Source: an uncultured Bacilli bacterium (lineage in GTDB: Bacteria; Bacillota_I; Bacilli_A; RF39; UBA660). Taken from it: a stretch of 64,000 nucleotides of DNA. Shown here piece after piece: positions 52,201 through 61,109 of this stretch. How positions within the stretch are numbered: position 1 is the stretch's first letter; the number at the start of each line of letters is the position of its first letter. The position numbers and the translations under genes are program-made. Location: assembly GCA_934141245.1 (NCBI GenBank), contig CAKPCB010000002.1, positions 133,600-197,599 on the forward strand. The letters are read 5' to 3'. Below the pieces are notes generated by a model. It ran no database searches, was not told the DNA's origin, and worked only from the letters and a program-made list of their open reading frames with translations.

Positions 52201-53002
52201 CTTTTCTTTTAGTTTTTAAGAGAGGTTTCAATTATCCTATAACTAAAACCTACAAAATGACTGTATTTTTTGCTCTTTGAGTGATTTTTATCTATTTTTA
52301 ATAAAAATATGCAATATGTAAAATTTCTAACTTTCTTTATTTCTTTGAAATTTCAATTTATGAAATGTCCTCATATGTAATTATACCTTATTTTTCACTA
52401 AATCTGTAATCTTTTAATAGAATTTGCTTATTTTTTCTTTTTAAAATATAAAATCGCTTTTCAGTAATTAATTTTAAATTCAACAATTCATTCATTTTCA
52501 AATGTTTCCCTTACATAGCTTTTTTGATTCACATCTTTTTCAGTTTTAAATCATAATGCCATTTAGATCATATCTAATATGTAGGATACTTTCTATTATC
52601 TGTAATACTTTCTAATTTATTTAAGATGTCTACAACTGTTATAAAATTTTGTATTTTATTATCTGTTTTATAAGGATTTAGATAACCTTTAATAAATACC
52701 TTGTTATCTTTAAAAAAGATCAAGATACTTATAATATAGTTTTCTTGATGTATTTAGACTTACGTAAATTTTATTATTTAAGGTAGTTGTATATTTTTTA
52801 GATACAATGCTTAACATACTTATTATAATCTTTGATATTATCTATAACACTTATTATTCCAAATACTATTATTTCATTTAAATTTATTTCATCCATTTAT
52901 CAAATCCTTTCTATTTAAATTCCGATTTAATAAAATTTGATATAACACACATAACGAATTATAATAGAATCGATGAAAAAAGCAAAAACATGTTAAAATA
53001 AA
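52201..53002. other. Gene-poor stretch with a decayed gene
   Basis: There is no intact gene in about 800 bases. The 52574-52896 part is a broken gene (listed separately). The rest (52201-52573 and 52897-53002) is AT-rich with stops in all frames and no clear RNA structure that I can see. Confidence 0.6.
52574..52896 (-). pseudogene. Frameshifted small gene, possibly OB-fold/SSB-like
   Basis: An ATG at 52894-52896 behind AAAGGA opens MDEINLNEIIVFGIISVIDN. The coding trace then needs at least two frame changes: KYTTTLNNKIYVSLNTSRKL, then FKDNKVFIKGYLNPYKTDNK and QNFITVVDILNKLESIT, ending at TAG 52574-52576. The strand order (VFGIIS, IYVSLNTSRK, KVFIKGYL, FITVVDIL) resembles an OB-fold single-strand-binding protein. 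The gene is dead and lies in the same patch as dinD. Confidence 0.5.
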
Positions 53003-53033
53003 AAACATCTCTTTTAAAAATGATGAGATGTTT
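53003..53033 (-). terminator. Intrinsic terminator of the lemA/DUF2207 operon
   Basis: AAACATCTC (53003-53011) and GAGATGTTT (53025-53033) pair with a 13-base loop; Ts follow on both strands. Confidence 0.75.
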
Positions 53034-53053
53034 TTTTGTGTGATTTTCAAAGG

Positions 53054-55039
53054 TTACCAAGAGCCTCCTCCTCCCCCTCCAGAGCCACCGCCAGATGATC
53101 CTCCTCCAGAACCACCACCAGATGTTCCTCCTCTAGAAGAGCTTCCACTAGAATTACTAGATGGACTAGATGCCATAGCATTTGTAGCCGATGACATTGT
53201 TGAATTTATAAAATTTCCAAATGATGTAGTATTAAATGATGAATATCCATCATACCAATTTGGTGCTTGTAATGAAATAATCTCAAATTTTTTAATCCAT
53301 TTATCTGACACATCTAATACATAAGCGAAAGGTAATATATCATAAAAATATGTCGGATTTTCCATTACCATAGCTTCTAATTTTTGTTTTTCCGCTGTTT
53401 CTAAGAATTTTTTAAATCCTTTTATTTTACCTAACATTTCATTTCCATATTTTGTTCTTTTTGGCATTGCTTTAAATAATAAGGCCATTGTTAAAATACA
53501 TCCTAATCCAATTATATAAGCAATCAAATAAATCGGTTCCACTAATAATGCTGGTAAAACCATAAATGCCCATAGTATACCAACAAAACCTAATCCCCAT
53601 ATCAGATCAAATATCATAGCAAGAATAGGCGTTTTATTAAATAACATTTCAAGCAACATTGAAAAGCCAACTCCAGGGAAAAGTATAGCAAAAAGCAACA
53701 TATCACTATCTAACTCTATTACAGGTTTAATTGTGATTAATAAGAATGTTGCAATCATCATTATTATTACTAATGCACCTTTATTAAGAGATGATTTTTC
53801 AAATATTTTTTCTTTATTTTTTTCGCTATCTATATTTGTTATTATTTCTCTCAAAACCATATAAAAACTGTCATATAAATCCTTCGTGGTTACTTCTGTT
53901 ATAGCACTATTTGTTGATGTTTCAAAAACTGATTGCGGATTTTCCATATAATCATCAACCATACTTGATAATGACGTTTTTGATGAGAATAATCCCTTTA
54001 AGAATAATGCTTCATTTGGATTATTTCCATCATATTCTCGTTGTTTAACAATTTTAAAATCTTTTGAAGCAGAAAATGATGATTTTTCTTCAGTTTCAAT
54101 TATTTTAATATATCCTTTATTTGCAAGATAAATTAATAATGAAGTTGCATCACTACTTTCCGCGTATCCTTTATATAAAAATCCTACTTCAGCACTATTA
54201 AAACCTTGTGGTGGATAAAACTCTACAGTTTCAACAACTCGTTCATCTTTTCCGAATTTATTCCACAATAAATATGTAATAAACACGAACAATAAAGGTA
54301 ATATAATTGCAAGAATACTCATTAAATCTATATTAAGACTAGCTCCTACAAAATATCCTTCAGGTAATTCTAATCTAACTGTTAATGCCTCTCCTGAACC
54401 AAGAGTACCATTATATTTTCCAGTTATAATATTTCCATTAACATTATATGTGATTTTTGATGAGTTGGTCGAACCACCAGCTCCACTAGAAAAACCAAGT
54501 TTTGATGAATCAAATTCCTTTGGCATTGCTATGGTAAATGTTATATTACTAATACTAGTATCCCATTCATTACCAATTAAATTAAAATATAATTCATCAT
54601 ATTCTTTTCCAGTATCCCTTCCTAAATTATAAAGATAACTAATTTCATATTTTTTTTGACCCGTTAATGTATGATTATCATCACCAATTTTAATAACTTT
54701 ATATCCACTTTCTGTCGATAAAGAATAATTATCACTAACTTTTATATCACTTATTTTAGCACGATTTCTTGATGTTGTACCATCAAGTCTTATCACTTCA
54801 TTTTTTAATGGTATTTTTCTAAATATACCATGTTTTTTCACATTAAAATATGCACCAATTTTTTCAGTTATGTTTAATGTATTGTTTTCATTAACAATTA
54901 TATTTATATCATAACTATTTAGAGTATACTCCAAATTACTATTATAACTTAAAGCATTTACCTTTGAAGGAGTAATAACTAACAATGATATAAATATAAA
55001 TAATAAAGGAAAACTAAATTTATTTTTATATTTTTTCAT
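53054..55039 (-). CDS. DUF2207 family membrane protein with Gly/Ser-rich tail
   Basis: The 661-residue protein has a signal peptide (1-29), an external DUF2207 domain (about 30-220, with NTLNITEKIGAYFNVKKHGI and FRKIPL), a membrane helix near 235-258, a cytoplasmic region, two to four further helices near 420-510, and a C-terminal tail of GGGSGGGSSGGGSGGG-type repeats. DUF2207 proteins commonly pair with LemA, as here (16 bases apart). Function is unknown; a cell-envelope role is likely. The Gly/Ser repeats may vary in length between strains. Confidence 0.85.
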   Translation of the reverse strand: MKKYKNKFSFPLLFIFISLLVITPSKVNALSYNSNLEYTLNSYDINIIVNENNTLNITEKIGAYFNVKKHGIFRKIPLKNEVIRLDGTTSRNRAKISDIKVSDNYSLSTESGYKVIKIGDDNHTLTGQKKYEISYLYNLGRDTGKEYDELYFNLIGNEWDTSISNITFTIAMPKEFDSSKLGFSSGAGGSTNSSKITYNVNGNIITGKYNGTLGSGEALTVRLELPEGYFVGASLNIDLMSILAIILPLLFVFITYLLWNKFGKDERVVETVEFYPPQGFNSAEVGFLYKGYAESSDATSLLIYLANKGYIKIIETEEKSSFSASKDFKIVKQREYDGNNPNEALFLKGLFSSKTSLSSMVDDYMENPQSVFETSTNSAITEVTTKDLYDSFYMVLREIITNIDSEKNKEKIFEKSSLNKGALVIIMMIATFLLITIKPVIELDSDMLLFAILFPGVGFSMLLEMLFNKTPILAMIFDLIWGLGFVGILWAFMVLPALLVEPIYLIAYIIGLGCILTMALLFKAMPKRTKYGNEMLGKIKGFKKFLETAEKQKLEAMVMENPTYFYDILPFAYVLDVSDKWIKKFEIISLQAPNWYDGYSSFNTTSFGNFINSTMSSATNAMASSPSSNSSGSSSRGGTSGGGSGGGSSGGGSGGGGGGSW

Positions 55040-55055
55040 TAATCCTCCTTATACA

Positions 55056-55604
55056 TTATAATTTTACTTTCACATTTTCTCTCTCGATTTCATTTGCTTC
55101 AAACATTTTTTGTTCTTTAAATCCTAACATTCCAGCTACAATATTACTTGGAAACATTTGAACTTTATTATTAAAAATTCTAACTGCACCATTATAGTAT
55201 TTTCTGGAATTAGCAATATCATCTTCAACTTTTGTTAATTGTTGACTTAAATCCTTAAAGCTTTCATTTGCCCTAAGATCAGGGTACGCCTCAGCTATAG
55301 CCATTAATTTGTTAATTTCTTGAGATAATTTATTATTTACATCAACTTTTTCATTAGTTGACATATTATCATAAGTGCTATTTCTTAATTCAACAATTTC
55401 TTTTAATGTTGATTTTTCGTGTTTGGCATATTCTTTTACAGTTTCGACTATATTAGGAATTAAATCCCATCTTTTCTTTAAATAAACATCCATTGTTGAA
55501 AATGCTTCTTTAACTGTATTACTCAGTTTTACAAAACTATTATAAACTACTCCAAAATATATTAAAATTAAAACTATAATAGTTATAATTATATAAATCC
55601 ACAT
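55056..55604 (-). CDS. lemA: LemA family protein
   Basis: The 182-residue protein has an N-terminal membrane helix (residues 2-22) and a long helical bundle with the LemA core VYNSFVKLSNTVKEAFSTMD, then LKKRWDLIPNIVETVKEYA, and LMAIAEAYPDLRANESF. LemA proteins are common, membrane-tethered and of unknown function. It is the first gene of a two-gene operon with the DUF2207 protein. GGAGG precedes the ATG. Confidence 0.92.
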   Translation of the reverse strand: MWIYIIITIIVLILIYFGVVYNSFVKLSNTVKEAFSTMDVYLKKRWDLIPNIVETVKEYAKHEKSTLKEIVELRNSTYDNMSTNEKVDVNNKLSQEINKLMAIAEAYPDLRANESFKDLSQQLTKVEDDIANSRKYYNGAVRIFNNKVQMFPSNIVAGMLGFKEQKMFEANEIERENVKVKL

Positions 55605-55762
55605 ATTTTAACCTCCTTACATGTTTTTATTTATATTATTATTTTGATTATTTAAATCAATATTTGGACTTGGGTGATTTAAATAATTCATTTGTTTGTT
55701 CTATTACTTGTTCTTCAATTACTTTTTGTTTTTTTCATTTTTAATGCTAGAAATTACAACAA

Positions 55763-56104
55763 TTACAAAAATACAACACTAACTGTAGGTAAATCTGATG
55801 TCCAAATAGCATCTTGTAGATTATTTTGATTGTATTTTATTGAAACTTCTGTTCCAATACTTTTTGGCATATTTGAATATGAATTTGAAACTTTCCGATA
55901 AGTTTGTTCATCAACTACATACTCAACAACAACGGGTTGCAATCCCTCATCATTATATTTATAATCAACAGCCCTTGATGTAATTTCAACAAAAGTTTCT
56001 TTCTTTTCATTATAAGTTTTAATAGTTGAAACTGCAAAACATAAAAGTACAATACCAGAAATTGCAAAAATTAATCCAAATAAAACTTCTTGCCATGATT
56101 TCAT
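55763..56104 (-). CDS. DUF3592-like membrane protein, C-terminus frame-broken
   Basis: From the ATG at 56102-56104 the frame reads MKSWQEVLFGLIFAISGIVL (first membrane helix), then the extracytoplasmic part with PVVVEYVVDEQTYRK and GTEVSIKYNQNN typical of DUF3592. It stops after TVSVVFL. Adding one base at a run of five (55767-55771) lets it continue as VVISSIKN, and a second indel restores KKQKVIEEQVIEQTNELF to a TGA at 55657-55659, so the second membrane helix and tail are lost in this frame. The start is uncertain: no ribosome site is near this ATG. Confidence 0.6.
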   Translation of the reverse strand: MKSWQEVLFGLIFAISGIVLLCFAVSTIKTYNEKKETFVEITSRAVDYKYNDEGLQPVVVEYVVDEQTYRKVSNSYSNMPKSIGTEVSIKYNQNNLQDAIWTSDLPTVSVVFL

Positions 56105-56294
56105 TAATTTAGATTGAACAGTTCTACCTGTTGAAAAATTAATATGTATATGGCACCTCCTTTTATTAAAAAATAAGGACACTATCTTACAACTAATGAA
56201 ATATTATTAAAAAGTCAGAATTGCATCCTATCATAATAGATTATAACACACAATTTAATTTTGTTTAGCACTTGTATAAAATATTTTCCCATTT

Positions 56295-56519
56295 TTATAA
56301 ATTTAAGTCTAAATCATCATCTAACTCATTATATTTAGATACGTCATAATATCTATGATAATCTACATAATCAAATAACTTATCTTCCTTTGTAGTATCT
56401 AATGATAAATTAACTACATCTTTTCTAGTAAAGTTTTTATTATCATGATGTGCCATTATTTCGTTAGTAGTTGCTTTTTTTGCATTCGATATATTCATCT
56501 TTTTAACTTTTAATGACAT
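56295..56519 (-). CDS. Hypothetical protein, 74 aa
   Basis: This unrecognised acidic protein with KKATTNEIMAHHDNKNF near the start ends in an aspartate-rich tail (DDDLDLNL). The ATG is only seven bases past the terminator of the upstream traX gene, with no ribosome site, so it may start at the internal ATG (MNISNAKK) or be expressed little. Composition looks protein-like but support is thin. Confidence 0.4.
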   Translation of the reverse strand: MSLKVKKMNISNAKKATTNEIMAHHDNKNFTRKDVVNLSLDTTKEDKLFDYVDYHRYYDVSKYNELDDDLDLNL

Positions 56520-56525
56520 TTAAAA

Positions 56526-56545
56526 ATCAGAAATTTTATTCTGAT
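56526..56545 (-). terminator. Intrinsic terminator of the traX gene
   Basis: On the minus strand ATCAGAA and TTCTGAT pair around a short A/T loop, followed by TTTTT, about 17 bases past the stop of the TraX gene. Confidence 0.7.
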
Positions 56546-56561
56546 CTATTAGATAAATTAT

Positions 56562-57305
56562 TTAGTTAAACAATAATGGTACATTTCCATATATTGCTAT
56601 TCTTAATATTCCCATTATGACTAAATGTAATGGATAGTATGAGTAGAAGAACCATTTCATCCAATTTAGTTTACCTTTTTCACCATTATATATATTTAAT
56701 AATGGATATACTAAAACAACTGCTAATGTAATTAATCCGTAAGTTTTACTTACAAACAAATATGAAATAATTGCATAAATTAAAATCCAAAAACTCATAC
56801 CTATAATTTGTTTTTTTAAATTTCCTCTATTAGAATACATAGATAAAATTGTCATTACTGCTATACAACTCCAATCAGAGGGAAAAGTTATAACATTTAT
56901 TAAAATAATTAATATCCATTTTTGCCATTCTTTTAAATCAGTTTTGCAATTAACAATATAAAGAGCAACTACCGCCCAAGCAAGGGACCACATAATGCTT
57001 GTTTGATTAAAAATACTCCCCGAACTAAATGGTATATAATTTATTCCAAAAGCAAAGCAATATGCAAAATGAGATATTATTGCAAATATAAATAATCTTA
57101 AAATATATTTTTTTAAATTTTTAGTATAATAAAATCCCTCACATATAAAGAAAAACATAATAGGTGCTGTTAATCTACCAATTATATGTAAAACATTTGA
57201 AATTATGTTATTAGGCATTCCTGGATAGATTAAATCTGCGGCATGGTCAATTGTCATTGCTATAATTGCTATTAATTTTAAATGATTAGAATTCAATTTT
57301 TTCAT
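56562..57305 (-). CDS. TraX family membrane protein
   Basis: The 247-residue protein has about eight membrane helices and the TraX family pattern: LKLIAIIAMTIDHAADLIYP near the start, GRLTAPIMFFFICEGFYYTK, and WFFYSYYPLHLVIMGIL at the end. On F plasmids TraX acetylates the pilin N-terminus. Chromosomal Bacillota homologues are widespread and of unknown role. GGTGATG precedes the ATG. It has its own terminator. Confidence 0.85.
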   Translation of the reverse strand: MKKLNSNHLKLIAIIAMTIDHAADLIYPGMPNNIISNVLHIIGRLTAPIMFFFICEGFYYTKNLKKYILRLFIFAIISHFAYCFAFGINYIPFSSGSIFNQTSIMWSLAWAVVALYIVNCKTDLKEWQKWILIILINVITFPSDWSCIAVMTILSMYSNRGNLKKQIIGMSFWILIYAIISYLFVSKTYGLITLAVVLVYPLLNIYNGEKGKLNWMKWFFYSYYPLHLVIMGILRIAIYGNVPLLFN

Positions 57306-57350
57306 TTCATCACCTGCTTAATAAAATTATTATTTATATAATTCTTTATT

Positions 57351-57641
57351 TTATGGTTCTAAATATAGTACTTCTTTTCCTAATTTTTTTGCATATTCAA
57401 TTTCTTTAGCTGTCGAATTACCAATATATCCATTAACGTTAATTACGTAAATAGCATCACTAATTTCAATCTTATTATAGTGTATTTTTGCTAGTATTTC
57501 TTGTTCCTCTTTACTTATTCTATCATCACAATAAACACATTGTATAACGATATACTTACTTTTAATTTCCAAGTCTTTAGCGGCTTCCATCATCTTATCT
57601 TTGAATTTCATACTTCCACAAATAGTAACAATTTTATTCAT
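57351..57641 (-). CDS. Nucleoside 2-deoxyribosyltransferase-like protein (DUF4406 type)
   Basis: The 96-residue protein opens MNKIVTICGSMKFKDKMMEA and has SDAIYVINVNGYIGNSTAKE near residue 60, both hallmarks of the small NDT/DUF4406 fold (a Rossmann-like domain with GSMKF and the GYIGxST loop). Related enzymes exchange bases on deoxyribonucleosides, but short members often have unknown activity. It lies 27 bases downstream of the DUF1697 gene, so they may be co-expressed. Confidence 0.75.
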   Translation of the reverse strand: MNKIVTICGSMKFKDKMMEAAKDLEIKSKYIVIQCVYCDDRISKEEQEILAKIHYNKIEISDAIYVINVNGYIGNSTAKEIEYAKKLGKEVLYLEP

Positions 57642-57668
57642 ATTTTATCCTCTTTAAATTAATTTCAA

Positions 57669-58214
57669 TTATATAATCTTACTTAATTCTAACACTTTTT
57701 TTACAGTATTACCAGTTCTTATTGTTATACTATTGCTGATGCTTGTGCTTGCTGTTTTAACCCACCAATTAGATTTTCTATAACAATCTCGTTTGTATGA
57801 CCAAAAATATATATTTTTATATTTTTTAACTATTTCTATATCCTTTTTTGTTTCTCCAATAACATTATATATTTCATCACATGTCATCGGAGGAATAACA
57901 AATATTATATTATCGTATATTTTTTTATCACCAGTTCCCCACCATTTTGGACCATTTCTTAATATATCATCAAGTTCCGAACTAGTAATAATATATACCG
58001 GAATATCAAATCCAAATTTTTCTTTAATCATAAAATGAACATTTTCTGTTATGCAATCCTTATCATCATTAGATGAAAAAATAACATTACCACTATTCAA
58101 ATATGTTAATACATCTTTATATCCAAGTGATATAAAGCCTTCCTTTAAAAGTGCCATTGATATTTTATTTTTTCCACTTATATTTATCCCTCTTAAGAAT
58201 GCAATATATTTCAT
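57669..58214 (-). CDS. DUF1697 family protein
   Basis: The 181-residue protein starts MKYIAFLRGINISGKNKISM, followed by GYKDVLTYLNSGNVIFSS, the unmistakable DUF1697 opening. DUF1697 is widespread, small, soluble and uncharacterised. The length is normal. An AGGTGA ribosome site precedes the ATG. It begins a likely two-gene unit with the NDT-like gene. Confidence 0.9.
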   Translation of the reverse strand: MKYIAFLRGINISGKNKISMALLKEGFISLGYKDVLTYLNSGNVIFSSNDDKDCITENVHFMIKEKFGFDIPVYIITSSELDDILRNGPKWWGTGDKKIYDNIIFVIPPMTCDEIYNVIGETKKDIEIVKKYKNIYFWSYKRDCYRKSNWWVKTASTSISNSITIRTGNTVKKVLELSKII

Positions 58215-58263
58215 ATAGAATCACCTCATCATAATTGTATCATAACAAAGTCTATTATTAAAA

Positions 58264-58289
58264 AAATCAGTTTAGAATTAAACTAATTT
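58264..58289 (-). terminator. Intrinsic terminator of the flavodoxin/small membrane protein unit
   Basis: On the minus strand AAATTAGTTTA and TAAACTGATTT pair (one T-G) around ATTC, with further Ts following. It begins 10 bases past the 64-residue gene's stop. Confidence 0.7.
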
Positions 58290-58298
58290 TTAAGATTA

Positions 58299-58493
58299 TT
58301 ATTTGTTTTTTGATATATATCTAGTTGTAAGTAATATTCCAATTAGATTAACACCAATAGATAGTCCTAATATAAAGCCATGAAGAAAGTCCATAAATGA
58401 ACTACCACTAATATTTTTTCCAAAAAATATATATACTAGATATAATAAATTTCCTAATACTATAAGTAATATACTTGTCTTTAACTCTTTCAT
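58299..58493 (-). CDS. Small two-helix membrane protein, 64 aa
   Basis: It has two hydrophobic helices (about residues 7-24 and 40-58) joined by a polar loop (GKNISGSSFMDFLHGF), and a basic end (RYISKNK). GGTGGCGAC precedes the ATG. It is 13 bases after the flavodoxin gene on the same strand, so it may partner it. No family that I can name. Confidence 0.6.
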   Translation of the reverse strand: MKELKTSILLIVLGNLLYLVYIFFGKNISGSSFMDFLHGFILGLSIGVNLIGILLTTRYISKNK

Positions 58494-58506
58494 AATGTCG
58501 CCACCT

Positions 58507-59124
58507 TTACTTTTTATATTCCTTTTTACTCTTAACTTTGCCTAGTCTAATACAGATAGATGTAAATTTCTTTCTTGATTTACCAATGATTTTATCAACT
58601 TCATCTGCAACATTTAAGAAGCTTGAACTCATAAAATGTGTAAAAATATATTCTACTTCATTAATATCTTTTGAATATATATAACAGAATTCTCTAATTG
58701 GAGCACAAATACTAAACACCCATATAGGAGAAACAATTACTATTTTTTTATACTTAGATAAGTCAACTCCTATATCCTTAATTTTCATTCTCCATCTATG
58801 CATTCCGTATCTTCCACACCACCAAAATCCAGATGTATTTTCAACTCTATCCTTTGCCCTCAGTTCTAATATTTCAGCACCTATTTTATTAGCTTCTTCA
58901 TATGCGACTTTTTTAGTATATCCCATTCGTGAAAAATAAACAACGAGTGCATTTTTATTAACACCTATATTATTATAATCATTTATATTAAACCCAAAAT
59001 TCTCCTGGCGATAAAAAACATATGTTATATATCCCGTTATTAGTTGAATCAGACCGAATATAAAGTAACTAATAGAAAGAGCATTAAGTGGGAAAATGAT
59101 AAATTGAATAACAATCCAAAGCAT
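58507..59124 (-). CDS. Flavodoxin-like protein with N-terminal membrane helices
   Basis: From the ATG at 59122-59124 the product is 205 residues: two hydrophobic helices in the first 40 residues, then a flavodoxin domain with the FMN phosphate loop VVYFSRMGYTKKVA near residue 63, and VIVSPIWVFSICAPIREF near 130. It probably moves electrons at the membrane. There is no ribosome site before this ATG, and a separate, well-initiated 25-residue frame overlaps its start, so its 5' end may be a deletion joint. Confidence 0.75.
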   Translation of the reverse strand: MLWIVIQFIIFPLNALSISYFIFGLIQLITGYITYVFYRQENFGFNINDYNNIGVNKNALVVYFSRMGYTKKVAYEEANKIGAEILELRAKDRVENTSGFWWCGRYGMHRWRMKIKDIGVDLSKYKKIVIVSPIWVFSICAPIREFCYIYSKDINEVEYIFTHFMSSSFLNVADEVDKIIGKSRKKFTSICIRLGKVKSKKEYKK

Positions 59125-59161
59125 CAATATTATCTAAAGTTAAGTTTATATATTCATTCAT
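59084..59161 (-). CDS. 25-residue frame overlapping the flavodoxin start, possible gene relic
   Basis: ATG (59159-59161) follows AAAGGAG by eight bases and overlaps the stop of the Ogt-Tag gene (ATGA). It reads MNEYINLTLDNID, which resembles the first residues of YoaP-like acetyltransferases, then goes out of frame into the flavodoxin gene and stops. It is best explained as the leftover head of a lost gene whose ribosome site now precedes the flavodoxin frame. Confidence 0.45.
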   Translation of the reverse strand: MNEYINLTLDNIDALDCYSIYHFPT

Positions 59162-60252
59162 TGTTTTTTCTCCTTTTTAATTTCCTTAGCATCAAACATA
59201 AAGCAACATTTTTCATGAGAATAAATAACACCTATTGCTTGTAAATAAGAATAAATAATTGTTGTTCCAACAAATGACATTCCCCTTTTATTTAAATCTT
59301 TTGAAATACTGTCAGATAAATTAGAACTTGTAATGCCTAATTCATAAATTGTAATACCATTGGTAAAAGTTTCTAAATATTTGCAAAATGATGTGTATTC
59401 ATTCTGTATTTTTTTAAATACTTTAGCATTATTGATACTTGCAATTATCTTTCTTTTATTTCTAATAATATCTCTATTTTGAAATAATTCCATTACTTTT
59501 TTATCATCATAAAGACATATTTTTTCTATATCAAAATCATCATAGGCTTTTTTAAATGCCTCCCTCTTATTTAAAACACATTCCCAAGAAAGACCAGCTT
59601 GAAATGACTCTAATATAAGCATTTCTAACAAATACTTATCATCAAAATTAGGTACACCCCACTCATTATCATGATACTCTATATACTTAGAATTTTTGAG
59701 GTTGCACCAACTACATCTTTTAATAGCAGTTTTATCGCTTGATGGAATACTAAATTTACTCATATCATTTTTTTCGAGTTTCAATAATCCAATTTTATTT
59801 TTTAGGCCTCCACCATATCCAACTAGACTACCATTTGATCCTACAACTCTATGACATGGAATAATTATACAAATGGGATTATATCCAACTGCTCCACCAA
59901 CAGCTTGACTAGACATCCTTTTTATACCTTTTTTTATTGCTATTTCTTTTACTATATCATTATAAGTGATAACTTTTCCATAAGGAATTTTACTGACGAT
60001 ATCAATAACCATCTTTCTAAAAGGGGTTAATCCTTCTAATTTATATTTAGGTACAAAGTCAGGTATTTTTCCATCAAAATAGATATCTAACCATTTGATT
60101 GTATCTTTGAATATTGGTAAATCTTTTTCTTCATACTTACCAATATGCTTTAATGAATCTCTTGAACCTTCAAACCATAGTCCTGTTAAATATTTACCAT
60201 CACTTATCATATAAACATTACCAAGTGGTGAATTGTATATTTTTTTATACAT
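59158..60252 (-). CDS. Fusion of O6-alkylguanine-DNA alkyltransferase (Ogt) and 3-methyladenine DNA glycosylase I (Tag)
   Basis: This 364-residue protein carries two DNA-alkylation repair enzymes. Residues 1-165 are an Ogt/MGMT domain with the suicide cysteine in ICIIIPCHRVVGSNGSLVGY. Residues 175-364 are a TagI glycosylase: KRCSWCNLKNSKYIEYHDNE with WGVP, ESFQAGLSWECVLNKREAFK, and a C-terminal YLQAIGVIYSHEKCCF with zinc-type cysteines. One would reverse O6-methylguanine, the other excise 3-methyladenine. I use the ATG at 60250-60252 after GAGGTGAT; upstream codons hold that site. Confidence 0.92.
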   Translation of the reverse strand: MYKKIYNSPLGNVYMISDGKYLTGLWFEGSRDSLKHIGKYEEKDLPIFKDTIKWLDIYFDGKIPDFVPKYKLEGLTPFRKMVIDIVSKIPYGKVITYNDIVKEIAIKKGIKRMSSQAVGGAVGYNPICIIIPCHRVVGSNGSLVGYGGGLKNKIGLLKLEKNDMSKFSIPSSDKTAIKRCSWCNLKNSKYIEYHDNEWGVPNFDDKYLLEMLILESFQAGLSWECVLNKREAFKKAYDDFDIEKICLYDDKKVMELFQNRDIIRNKRKIIASINNAKVFKKIQNEYTSFCKYLETFTNGITIYELGITSSNLSDSISKDLNKRGMSFVGTTIIYSYLQAIGVIYSHEKCCFMFDAKEIKKEKKQ

Positions 60253-60297
60253 GACATCTATCACCTCAACAACAAAGTATTACTTTAAATATTTAGA

Positions 60298-60993
60298 CTA
60301 CTCTTTTATAACTTTAATTATATATATCGAATAGCAAATAGAAATTATAATTAAAAACATTGGTATTATATATAATGATGAATTGCTTTTAACACCAAAT
60401 ATTGAAAGAGAATTAATTAAGGAATGTGTTAATATTGATGGTATTAATGATTTACTTTTATAAAATATAATTACAAACAAGAAACCTAATGCAATTGCAT
60501 AAATAATTTGGATTAAAGTTGGTATAAAGTCAGCACCATTAATAAGATTAATTATATGCCCTATTCCAAATGTTACTGCACTTATTATAATTGCCTTATT
60601 AACATTATCTTTTTCTATTGCTTTAAATAAAAATCCTCTAAAAATAATTTCCTCTATAAATCCAACATTTATCATAGTTAATATGTAAAAAATAATCTCT
60701 AAGTTAGAATTATTTATACTAATTCCAGGCCAAATATTAACTGTTGCAATCAAATATAGTGGTATAAAATATAAGAACTTTTTAGGATTATTAACTCTAC
60801 AAAGACCATAATACTTAGTTCTTTTTAATATTATAATTAAGGATATTAATATCAATGAAAATATAGCATTGATTAAAGCAACTCTATAATCAGTTACACC
60901 AAAATTTTGCACACCATATGAATTTGAAACAACATAAACAATTATTAAAAGTATACAAAAAAACAATTCGTTTTTTTCAAAAATCTTTTTCAT
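60298..60993 (-). CDS. CPBP family intramembrane metalloprotease
   Basis: The 231-residue protein has about seven helices and the CPBP (CAAX protease and bacteriocin-processing) motifs: FIEEIIFRGFLFKAI (EExxxR) near residue 115, FGIGHIINLI (FxxxH), and ILTHSLINS (HxxxN). Bacillota members act in bacteriocin processing or immunity and in prenyl-protein cleavage; none of those partners is in this window. GGAGG precedes the ATG. Confidence 0.88.
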   Translation of the reverse strand: MKKIFEKNELFFCILLIIVYVVSNSYGVQNFGVTDYRVALINAIFSLILISLIIILKRTKYYGLCRVNNPKKFLYFIPLYLIATVNIWPGISINNSNLEIIFYILTMINVGFIEEIIFRGFLFKAIEKDNVNKAIIISAVTFGIGHIINLINGADFIPTLIQIIYAIALGFLFVIIFYKSKSLIPSILTHSLINSLSIFGVKSNSSLYIIPMFLIIISICYSIYIIKVIKE

Positions 60994-61109
60994 TTATAAC
61001 CTCCACACGATTATTTTTTTACATATTTTGTTAAAGTCACAATTAAGATTTAATAGTATATTTTTACAATGTATGAAGCTTATCTATATTTTGTAGTAAA
61101 GCTTTTAGG

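Noticed and set aside
53028..53324. Proline-rich plus-strand frame
   Set aside because: It is the complement of the Gly/Ser-rich tail of the DUF2207 protein, which explains the repeated prolines.
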